From Dissophora ornata (taxonomy: Eukaryota; Mortierellomycota; Mortierellomycetes; Mortierellales; Mortierellaceae), in the NCBI GenBank assembly GCA_025201705.1, contig MU616575.1, forward strand, positions 52,735 through 116,734: a DNA stretch of 64,000 nucleotides. The letters are read 5' to 3'. Under the pieces are notes generated by a model that was not told where the DNA came from, made no database searches, and worked only from the letters and a program-made list of their open reading frames with translations. Within the stretch, counting starts at the first letter, position 1, and every line of letters begins with the position of its first letter. Position numbers and translations under genes: made by a program. Shown here one piece after another: positions 10,530 through 18,844 of this stretch.

Positions 10530-11495
10530 TCAGATGCGGTTGTAGACTGTATACTCATATTTGAATGATCCCTCTTCAATCAGACCCCCCTCGACAGGTT
10601 CCTGAAGATATTTTTCCAGAAGCGCATGCGATTCTTGGCTGGGTAACAGGGTGTAGTCCGACTCTTTGATTTCGGGGAAAAAGACGTCGCATTCAACGGT
10701 GCTGTGGATGCGGGTCATGAAAATGTGGGAACATTCTTTGGAACGGACGGCCTGCTCGTACAGTTGAGCGCCTCCGATCAAAAAGATTCGCTGGATCTCG
10801 ATGTCAGGGGTGATTGGGGAAGCATCCGAGGAGAAGGATGGCGGTGCTGGCAAGATGGACGCCGCTGCCATGGCTGCAGCCTCGTATGCGTATTCAGAGG
10901 GAGGTGGGGCTTGGAGGGAACGGACGAGTTCGAGGGCAGCTTCAAAGGAGGTGGCCACTGCAACTAACGGGTTGTTCTTTTCTGGCTTGCCACTGTTATC
11001 AAGAAGAGAGAACAAAGGGTTAGCGGGGCCGCGCTCTTTTTCCCCTCCTCCACACTCTGTGCGTGCACGAGTCAGTTTTTTGTGCGTGGGAATATTGGTG
11101 ATTGTGTGCGTGTCTGCATTCGGATTGGGACCCCCTGGGATCTTGCGCCACCAAATCGAAGGATATATTTTTCTAATTGCTGTTGATGTTGTTGTTGTTA
11201 TTGTTTTAGCTTACTCGAGATAGTGCGGGTTCCGCGAGACGATGACATTGAAGCGGGAGGCAAGCGGACGGAACTTTGCAGGGATGGATTCCCAGGTATT
11301 TCTGCCCATGATGCAGGCATTGACTCTGCGAGGCAGATCCTGGTCCAGGTCCGCGTCCTCGTCGTCCAGGTAAAAGACCTTTGAGGTGATCTTTGCAAAG
11401 AAGGCCATGTCCTTTCGCAGGCGCCAGGGCAGACCGCCCTTGAGACCAATACCGTTCGCGAGATCAGCAGCGACGACGATGGAGAAGGGACGCAT
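10530..11495 (-). CDS. DFR1: Dihydrofolate reductase with lineage-specific insertions
   Basis: Two exons on the minus strand: 11495-11215 and 10992-10530, 247 residues; the intron has a GTAAGC donor and AACAG acceptor. DHFR hallmarks in order: SIVVAADLANGIGLKGGLPW, the acidic-core LRKDMAFF helix, IMGRNTWESIP, FNVIVSRNP, RIFLIGGAQLYEQA and a C-terminal FKYEYTVYNR strand. The enzyme reduces dihydrofolate to tetrahydrofolate with NADPH in thymidylate and purine synthesis. Two stretches exceed the usual fungal enzyme (about 190-230 residues): an acidic DDEDADLDQDLPRR loop before the MGRNTW motif, and an Ala/Pro/Ser-rich insertion of about 30 residues before the FLIGG motif. Both lie at loops and need not abolish activity. 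Confidence 0.93.
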
Positions 11496-12270
11496 TGGAG
11501 TGAATGGGTGAAATGGATGAGGATGAATGAGAGAGCAGAGGGAGAGAGATGTATGCGCGCGCGTGTGTGTGTGTGTGAGGTAGAGAGAGGAAGAGAGAGG
11601 GGGAGAGAAGGAGAAAGAGAAAGATTCTTTTTATCATCGTTTTGACATTTTGTAGCAAGGGATTTCAGAGTGGAAGCTCGGTCGGCATGCTCGCTTTGGA
11701 AGGATAGAGTGGACGGCAACAAAGGCGTTGCAGCAACAACGCGAGACCAGCACCATCGGGACCACCACGGGTGGCACGAGCCACGGAAGCCGATTGCCCC
11801 ATTGGGGATATGCGGACAAGACGCGGATGACGAAGATAAACAGATTCGAGACATTGAGAGAAACAAAGAAACAAACAACAAACAAAACAAACAAACAGGC
11901 ATGTCCGCACCAAGCAACATGCAACAACATGCAGAACCATGCAGCACCATGCAGCACCATGCAGCGCCATCCAGCAACAAACCGGGCCAGACACACGCAA
12001 GCCTGAAATGGCGGCAGGACAGGCTGCAGGCAGTCTAATCAGCATATGCGGGATGCATGTTTGCTTTTCGAGACTGCCATTTTTTTTTCTCGACACCACA
12101 GTTGCGAAGGTGTAGCAGCAACAGAGGGGATCAAGGAGTAGACAGGGACGAATGCCGTTTATTGTGCAGGAGAGTACTAAGGGTCTTCATATGTGAGGTC
12201 TACAGTGAGGGACGCGTCGTTCAGGTGTCAAAGGAGTGGTAATTGGGGTGGAAGCACGGGCCCTTTGTAG
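11496..12270. repeat. Intergenic with 10-bp CATGCAGCAC tandem repeat
   Basis: About six imperfect copies of a 10-bp unit (CATGCAGCAC) lie at 11918-11977. The region also holds a GT/GA-rich tract near 11520-11620, in the likely DHFR leader. Long minus-strand frames here merely translate the repeat and are not supported as genes. Confidence 0.55.
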
Positions 12271-12579
12271 CTGCCCTGTACCACACAAACCTTCAAGTTT
12301 AAATACTCATATTTTATCACTGAAAGCACTCCTCCTCTTTCTATTCCTACTCACATAGCTATTTCCCAGAGCAACTACTCCACTATTGCTCCATGGGCTT
12401 CCTGGGCTTGTGGCCCTTGCTCAACCTTCAAGTATCGCCGCTGGATGGAGGAGCAAAAGGCACTTGTTCCCATGGATGCCATAAGATCGATAGCCGCCAT
12501 TGAGAGCAGCATGCCGCCGCTCCGAGGCGAAGGCGCCAGCTTGTTTTGCTATTATCAGGAACTAGAAACAATGTGCTGA
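12271..12579 (+). pseudogene. Orphan coding-like fragment
   Basis: A frame open from 12271 to the stop at 12577-12579 has protein-like composition (for example ASWACGPCSTFKYRRWMEEQ and MDAIRSIAAIESSMPPLRGE) but no Met before 12445, and no obvious partner exon. A possible acceptor (ACATAG) ends at 12358. It may be a terminal exon or a gene remnant at the edge of the 12-16 kb island. No family recognised. Confidence 0.25.
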
Positions 12580-12788
12580 AGGGTGGAAAAGGTGATCTTT
12601 TCACTGAGAGCTATTCTACGTCTATTTATGCCCTTTTGGGGCCCAGCCACCTGTCGCACGCTTCTACTCACTCTCAGTCTGCCTCCGTGCAGGCGAAATA
12701 AAATGGTTATTTATTTTTTAATATGCAACCACAAGCAGTATTCGGCTAGTCCTCATTTTCAATCTGGCCAATGTTAAGAAATCACTAT

Positions 12789-13514
12789 TTATGAGGCGAA
12801 GCTCTGCTCGATGAATCTTGCGGCCTTATTGAGAGTTGAGTCACCAAGGACAGTCAGGGAGTTGGAGTCCGCCTTGAAAAGAGCCAGGATATCGCCAAAC
12901 GCTTTGGTGATCTTGCCTCCATCACCACACTGACGCCTTGCATCCTCCACAACGGCCCGTTTCAAACAGCCAGCAGCGCCCTTTTGCAAGACATTTTGAG
13001 TTATCTCGTTGAAAATGATTGCTGCTGCGACCCCTTTTCCTGTCTCGCGAAATCGATCGTATGTCACCAGATTAAAAACGGTATACGGCTGACTGGACCT
13101 GTGTCTTGCAAAATGTCCAGATGTCCGACACAGCATGAACGTCGAAGCATCATGGAGTTTGGTCCGAAGTTGTCGAAGCTCAGTAAATTGATCCTGCGAT
13201 TGCACCGACCAAGCTTTGTCGTCAGAATTCAGGAGGAGAGCACATTTGATGGATGCCTCATCAAGAAATATGCGAGTCGCACTTGACGCCTTTGCGCTAG
13301 ACAGCTTGCAACAGGATTGTCTGCTGTCCCATAGTCGTCTCGCCCCACTGTATATCCACCGCGCCTCTGTTAACAGCCCCTCCTGTACAATAAACGACAT
13401 TCGTTCCTGCCTATTCCTCAGATCCTTGTCTCCATCACTGATTCCCTCTGTTACTGTTACGCAGCTTGAATAATGTCGTAAATCCACCAAGAGAAGGCGA
13501 TTGGTTCTTGTCAA
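12789..13514 (-). CDS. Orphan coding frame, 5' end uncertain
   Basis: A minus-strand frame of up to 241 codons ends at 12789. The C-terminal 170 residues look like real folded protein (TVFNLVTYDRFRETGKGVAA, GGKITKAFGDILALFKADS, STLNKAARFIEQSFAS), while the first ~60 residues are less convincing and may be non-coding or hold an intron. No catalytic motif, signal peptide or membrane segment is seen. The VTYDRF..GKGV stretch is only faintly reminiscent of transposase-type domains and is too weak for a call. Neighbouring fragments on both sides suggest a lineage-specific or decaying locus. Confidence 0.35.
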   Translation of the reverse strand: MTRTNRLLLVDLRHYSSCVTVTEGISDGDKDLRNRQERMSFIVQEGLLTEARWIYSGARRLWDSRQSCCKLSSAKASSATRIFLDEASIKCALLLNSDDKAWSVQSQDQFTELRQLRTKLHDASTFMLCRTSGHFARHRSSQPYTVFNLVTYDRFRETGKGVAAAIIFNEITQNVLQKGAAGCLKRAVVEDARRQCGDGGKITKAFGDILALFKADSNSLTVLGDSTLNKAARFIEQSFAS

Positions 13515-13713
13515 GCCGAAGAAGACATGATGTAATCAGAAAATTGCAAGAAGAAGCTCCTATTACCAGTATCTCTCCATCAGAGGCCCCAATTGTCAGC
13601 GGCCACACGTCATCGCACCGCAAGCTTGTGGATGCCGGGAGTGAACTCTAGATGGCCTCGCCTTTCTTTGAGATTAAGAGCTCTCTGTGAATATCCAGTC
13701 GCCTGTTTCGGCC

Positions 13714-14025
13714 TTAAATCTCAATAGTATTTGCTATCACAGCCTGGCCATTGCTTGTGTTCTGAAGAATACAACCGGCCAGTAGTCTTGCACCAACATG
13801 TCGAAGGTTCGGTTGAAAAGTCCATTCCTGGTTCAACAGCTTGCAGTATTGATCATTGAGCTCTCGGAAAGACCGTGTCCTCAACACCTCAGCGAAAGGA
13901 GAGGATACCATGAGGGTTTCCAGACTGGCAGCCTGTATCTGTGAGCAGTTTTCGCAGACGCTATTATCAAGTTTTCTCTTCTTGGGCTCGGGTGCAAGCA
14001 TAGTGATATTTTCAAGTAGTATCAT
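13714..14025 (-). CDS. Orphan coding frame with nuclear-type basic motif
   Basis: A 103-codon minus-strand frame starts with Met residues at 14025 and 13998 and carries PEPKKRKLD, which resembles a nuclear localisation signal, followed by a Cys pair (CENC) and helical-looking sequence (FRELNDQYCKLLNQEW). It stops soon after VIANTIEI. It may be the 5' exon of the coding frame ending at 12789, but no splice pair linked the two cleanly. Function unknown. Confidence 0.35.
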   Translation of the reverse strand: MILLENITMLAPEPKKRKLDNSVCENCSQIQAASLETLMVSSPFAEVLRTRSFRELNDQYCKLLNQEWTFQPNLRHVGARLLAGCILQNTSNGQAVIANTIEI

Positions 14026-14260
14026 GCATTGTGATAATGGGAAATCCGAGCTGCGTTGAATAAGGCGAAGGCTACCGAGAGGTGCTAACCCCGTATAAGT
14101 ATTGACACCATTTTTAAATTAACTAATGGATTTCGTTGCAAGTTGCGTTAAGACTATAGAAACTATCAACTCATCGATTTCAAGCCTAAAAATGTCAAAA
14201 AAGCATGCACTGCCAATGGCGGCCTTGGTCAAAAAATAAGGGAACTGCACAAACGCCACT

Positions 14261-15400
14261 ATGGAAGACCTCAATCAACCTGGCGCTGAATACTTTCTAT
14301 CTACCGAACCTGGACGTTTCGATCCATTGGAGTACTTTAGATGTCGGGATGCTAAATCAGAAAACAGAGATACGTTGACTTTTAGCAGGTGTCCGACTTG
14401 GATCTTGTAATAAGCCGGCGCTGGCTAGGGTTCTGGGAAGATCTTGGCCATGAAGAAAAATATCCGGCGACAGAAACAACGGCTTATGGACAAGATGTCA
14501 GGAGGCAAAACATCAGCCAGTTTAAATCTGATGGGGAGCTATTATTATTATTTCTTTCGCTCCTTTCAATAGTTAGGTTTTTTTTTTCTTCCAGACGGTT
14601 CTTCTTTGCAGTCTGAGGTGAGGCAGCTACTGCTACCCACACGTTCTCTACTCTACACAAGGCGCGTAGCGCCACCACCATTGCCCGCAAGCTTAGTTTG
14701 CAAGCTCAGAAGCATTTTTATACTATGTTATACTCTATTAGACTATACTATAGAGTAGCCGAACATCAGAGAAGAGGATACGATTTGGACAAGATCCAAC
14801 CCATTCGATCTCCGTCAATAGCTCTTGCCATTTCTGAGCTTACTTTCATAGCAGCTAATGGTGGGCATCTCGCAGCATGGAAAGATATCCAACAGTCGGC
14901 TCAAGTAGATAGCGAGAATGACGAACAATGGAAAGTACTTCAGATGATGTTGGACCACTTGTTCATCACAGCGACCTTATGGAGTCCGATTAACAGAGGC
15001 GGGCGGATATGCAATACGGCGAGGTCGCTACGAAACAGTAGGCAATTCTGTTGCATCGCCAGACTAGAGGCTTTCACGCTGAGGTTAAGGATGAGTTTTG
15101 GGCCGCACTCTGTGAAGCGACGAAGGACCAAGTGGACCCACTCCCAAACGTTACTATCGATGAAGCGCACCAGTGGGTGGACTTTTTAGTTATACTCATT
15201 TAGACCACGTTTGAAAGCTTCACCACCCAATGACCTAATTCCGCAGTCTATCTTGAACTTGATGGCCAGCAGTGGCCAACTCTGGAACAGCGAATTGTGA
15301 AACGAGGACACATACCTAAAATATCGGCTAGGACCTTTCCTAGAAACGTACTTGAGCAGTACCTGGGAATATAAAAACGGCATTGGCGATTGGAACTACG
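14261..15400 (+). pseudogene. Broken orphan gene (several coding pieces in different frames)
   Basis: Pieces with protein-like composition occur in shifting frames: 14261-14410 (starts MEDLNQPGAEYFLSTEPGRF), about 14389-14550 (ISRRWLGFWEDLGHEEKYPA), about 14755-15000 (PIRSPSIALAISELTFIAAN then a MMLDHLFITATLW helix), about 15040-15190 (FHAEVKDEFWAALCEATKDQ then DEAHQWVDFLV) and about 15250-15375 (YLELDGQQWPTLEQRIVKRG). Good splice pairs do not restore one frame, and frame changes without introns suggest indels. The sequence is AT-richer than flanking genes. It looks like a decayed gene, or gene family remnant, of unknown function. Confidence 0.35.
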
Positions 15401-15878
15401 TTTATGACCTTGTTGACCGCACAAAATGCATATGGCCACTAAAGTAGCCGCAGCGGTGCCCGGATGTGCAGCCACAACATTTTGGGGAGGATCATCAAAG
15501 TCTTCCAGGTCCTGGAGATTCCTGTGAAAGAAAAAAAATAAAAATAAAATAAAATAAAAATATCAATGTTGGTTGACACACTCACAACCCAAAAACATTT
15601 TGTTATCCTACCACTTACTCGGAAAATGATGTGGCAGCACAAGTGGCCATTGTACCCGTCTGTTCTCGTGAGCAGATGCAGACCGTGGAGCTGTTGCATG
15701 GTACATCAAGGCAAGTCGCACAATTGATCTCGACTGCGATATTTCGTGTAGGGAAAGGCACGTAGCTGGAGGAGGAGGTTTTGGTGACACAAGAATAAGG
15801 TGCAGTTTCTGCAGCGATTATTATGGAAAAGTCATTGTCAACACGCCTTTTGCTACTAAACTGTCCTGCATTCTGCAT
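15248..15878 (-). CDS. Small zinc-knuckle-like protein
   Basis: Two exons on the minus strand, 15878-15619 and 15521-15248, with an excellent GTAAGT donor and TTTCACAG acceptor; 177 residues. Exon 2 carries CILCGQQGHKRSSNRQC, a Cys-x2-Cys-x4-His-x7-Cys arrangement typical of zinc knuckles found in nucleic-acid-binding and transposon-derived proteins. Exon 1 is Ser/Thr/Cys-rich. The 3' part overlaps, on the opposite strand, the last piece of the broken orphan locus. It could be a domesticated or residual mobile-element ORF; no transposase catalytic residues are visible in it. Confidence 0.45.
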
Positions 15879-16118
15879 TTTGTTTCATTGCCATCACTTC
15901 CCAGACCTAGCACATCTCAGGCAGCTATCCCAACACTCGAAGGTCAAGATGTCTGACATGGTTTCAGTTGCTATGCCACAAAAAGTGGGGTTTTATTTTC
16001 ATTTTCATTCTGAATTAAAGAGTGGGAGACGTGTGGGGAGGCATGACAAGCGCTCTACAAGCAAACGATTTCTCCTCTCTGAACACTGCCAAACAATGGG
16101 TCCATCCGCCAATCATCC

Positions 16119-18233
16119 TTATGCTCTCTCGGCCATCTCAGCATCCTCCAAAATTAACTTCCAGGTGGGATCGCCCTCTTCCCAAGCCATATCCATCGGC
16201 AGTCCAAGTCGCCTGTCTCGAGTTCTATACATCGAATCAATCTTTCGAACATCCGATGTATTCCGCAGATATCTCAAGTCCCCACTTTGGAGAAATTCAT
16301 TGTAGTCTTTGAAGTGCGGATAGTATTTTGCTTGGTTCTTTGCCATTTGGTTTCGGACTTCGAGTGAGCAAGATCCGGCAACAGGTACCCCGCCGTCCTC
16401 TTCCGTGTTGCTATCAGTGAGTGAGTTCGTGTCGGCGCTCTGCACTCGGTGAACATCGAGGAACACCAGCTCGGAATGTGCAGCTGCAGATCTGATTTCC
16501 TGAAGTCCTTCAGCGCTCAGGGCGGTGCGGCCAAGGTTGAGCCAACGTAAGTGTGGGAGCATGATTAGAGTTTTCAAATCATCAAGGCAGGAATCGTCGA
16601 AGTAGTTGAACTTTTGTGCATGGGCCTTTGTGGTCTGTGAAGCTCCCAAATCTAGAGTAATTAAGGGATGATCTTCATGCGAGAGTGCACTTGCAAGATA
16701 TTGTACACCTCTGCTCGTCAAGCCGGCGGAAGCGCACATGAGACGCTTCAAAGTCTTGTTCTTTGCTACTCCAGGCGCAAGAAGATGCATTCCAGCGTCA
16801 CCAATTGGGTTTGTTGACATGAACAAACTCTCCAGAGCACAATGTGGATCTGCAAGATATGTTGCAAGACTGGCACATGCACTCTGACCAATGCCATTGG
16901 CATTCAAATAGAGGTGCTGAAGTGATGTTGTGTGACCACAAATAGTATCAATGAAGTGTCGTGTACCCTCATTTCCCAGCTCAGTAGTCTCCAAATCCAA
17001 AGTGCGAAGCTGTTTTGTTTGAAGGACAAGCTCTGCCAGTAATGAAGAGGAATTGGACCCGAACGGATTTCGTTTGAACCACAAGTTTGTGATTGTGGAG
17101 GAAGTGATCATTTCGGGAACGAGAAGTGAAAGGCCGTGATGGGTGATGTGGCAACCAGCGAGATACCAGGTCTCCATGTGATCCGGATGTCTGTGAATGA
17201 ATTCCGCAATCCGCTTCGCGCCAGTGGTTGAGATGACGTTATTTCCCAAGAGGAAGTGACGGATTTGATGGTTTGACTCCAAAGACTCCATCAAGTTTCC
17301 AATGTGTGTTGGGCCAACCACCTTTTTGCAAAGATCAAGACGGCCATCTTCATAGACAATACCGCGCTTGAACTCCAATGTCGGGTTCTTCCATGTAAGC
17401 TCGAGACCGTGTGTGCCTTGCGTATTGGCAGCTTGCGTGATGGCTTTGTCTTCAGAGAGGAAGCTAAATATTGGTTCAAAGTCGGTCGTCTTGCCGATTG
17501 TGACGGGCATAGGAATTGCAACAGGTCCCTTGAGGTCCAATGGATCGACATCCTGTCCAGCCCAAGGTCCTTGAATATCGAGTAGCTTAGACTGGCTCTT
17601 GGGCTGAGACTGAGCGACTGCGCGTTCTTTTCGTCTTGCAAGGACAATGGTCTTGGCGGAGCTCGTCAGTCGGTCATACCGGATGACGGCAGCGATCTCT
17701 GGCAAGTCTGGATATAAAATCTTGGCGAGTTGAATAACCAAAGGTCGCTGGGACTTTTTTCGGCGTCGAGGGAGAGCCATAATGGCGGCCTCGTTGCGGA
17801 GATCATTGTTCTTCAAAGATTCAAGACCTGAGACATGGTCATCCAGACTGTACGCGATGGAGGAGTGAATGGACGAGTTTGATCTGTCCATCAGAATTGA
17901 ATGTCCATCAATCGATGGCTCTGAACTGTCGTCGCTGTAAATTGAGCTGGGTGTAGAGCGGGGCGGGGACAGCTCGAGCGGTGCCGTGTCTTCTCTCATG
18001 GTCTGGCCGCGCAGCAGTGGGAGCAGCCTTGATGCTTTGACTGGGAGAGGTTTTGATGTGGCTGTTGAAGTAATCGAGAAGATTGACTTTGTTAATGTTA
18101 AGAAGGAATAGGCCGGAGCGAGGAGAAGTCGAGTCATCTGTAGTGAACGGATGCTTACACGAGGCAGGAGACCTTTTCCAAGAGAGGCAGGGTGGAAGTG
18201 ATGGAGGGGGACAGTGCAGTGAAAGGTAAGCAA
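16119..18233 (-). CDS. Leucine-rich-repeat protein (RNI/NLRC-like repeats)
   Basis: An open frame of up to 704 codons without introns. From about residue 305 to 600 there are ribonuclease-inhibitor-type leucine-rich repeats with alternating strand/helix units, for example HFLLGNNVISTTGAKRIAEF, LQHLYLNANGIGQSACASLA, ESLFMSTNPIGDAGMHLLAP and WLNLGRTALSAEGLQEIRSA. The N-terminal third is Ser-rich and basic. The start is uncertain: Met at 18233, 18137 or about 17999 are all possible, and the last would drop a hydrophobic-looking N terminus. There is no NACHT/NB-ARC ATPase, F-box or kinase, so it is probably a protein-interaction scaffold. The C-terminal 80 residues (YYPHFKDYNEF onward) lie beyond the repeats. 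Confidence 0.75.
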   Translation of the reverse strand: MLTFHCTVPLHHFHPASLGKGLLPRVSIRSLQMTRLLLAPAYSFLTLTKSIFSITSTATSKPLPVKASRLLPLLRGQTMREDTAPLELSPPRSTPSSIYSDDSSEPSIDGHSILMDRSNSSIHSSIAYSLDDHVSGLESLKNNDLRNEAAIMALPRRRKKSQRPLVIQLAKILYPDLPEIAAVIRYDRLTSSAKTIVLARRKERAVAQSQPKSQSKLLDIQGPWAGQDVDPLDLKGPVAIPMPVTIGKTTDFEPIFSFLSEDKAITQAANTQGTHGLELTWKNPTLEFKRGIVYEDGRLDLCKKVVGPTHIGNLMESLESNHQIRHFLLGNNVISTTGAKRIAEFIHRHPDHMETWYLAGCHITHHGLSLLVPEMITSSTITNLWFKRNPFGSNSSSLLAELVLQTKQLRTLDLETTELGNEGTRHFIDTICGHTTSLQHLYLNANGIGQSACASLATYLADPHCALESLFMSTNPIGDAGMHLLAPGVAKNKTLKRLMCASAGLTSRGVQYLASALSHEDHPLITLDLGASQTTKAHAQKFNYFDDSCLDDLKTLIMLPHLRWLNLGRTALSAEGLQEIRSAAAHSELVFLDVHRVQSADTNSLTDSNTEEDGGVPVAGSCSLEVRNQMAKNQAKYYPHFKDYNEFLQSGDLRYLRNTSDVRKIDSMYRTRDRRLGLPMDMAWEEGDPTWKLILEDAEMAERA

Positions 18234-18844
18234 GGGTGTATTAAATACTAACGATTACGGACTGCGGCACCATGTCTCGGCGCGTACTATTCGTGCTGCG
18301 GCAGGACATGGTAGACGCGACAGGGCCAATGAGCCTCCAAGATAGGAAATAAGGAACATGAGGTTGCAACTGCTAAGCCCGCATACACTCCAGAGTGCAC
18401 TTTCTCTCGCCATGCCATCACCGCAGGGGTTGGAACCACCTTACACAATGTGCACGAATGCTCACGCGAAATATAGACAAATACTTGTATGCTTGTTCGT
18501 GTTTGGATTAATACATCCAAACATCCAGGGGGTGGGTGGGTGCACCGTAATTTGGTACTGGCTGTAATCTGACCAATATTGCAAGTAGTCACCGCGCCGT
18601 ACCATCCACCCTCCTCCACACGCTGCTCGCCCTCTTCTACCCCCCCTCCCCCCGCTCCCCTCTTTTGTCCTCCTTGTCTCTGTCCCGTCCCTCTTCCCTG
18701 CCCACAGACTCTAGCATCCATTCGAGCATCCATTCCAACATCCTTCGTAAAAGAACTGAACTGAAAGCCCCCTCCCTCCCTCCCTCCTCATCTCCGCGCC
18801 TCTTTTCTTTCTCTTCGTGAAACGACTCTGCCGCCACCGCCGCC
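18234..18844. promoter_or_regulatory. Divergent promoter region (LRR gene / SSD1-like gene)
   Basis: Head-to-head spacer of about 610 nt. The part next to SSD1 is a long CT-rich tract (18595-18830) with CCCTCCCTCC repeats, ending in a strong start context GCCGCCATGG. No gene in it is credible. Confidence 0.45.

Noticed and set aside
11634..12099. Minus-strand Cys/Met-rich frames
   Set aside because: They translate the 10-bp CATGCAGCAC repeat in several frames, which is why more than one frame is open.
12789..13514. Possible MULE-like transposase
   Set aside because: Only a short stretch is vaguely similar; no catalytic Asp/Glu pattern and no terminal inverted repeats were found, so no mobile-element call is made.
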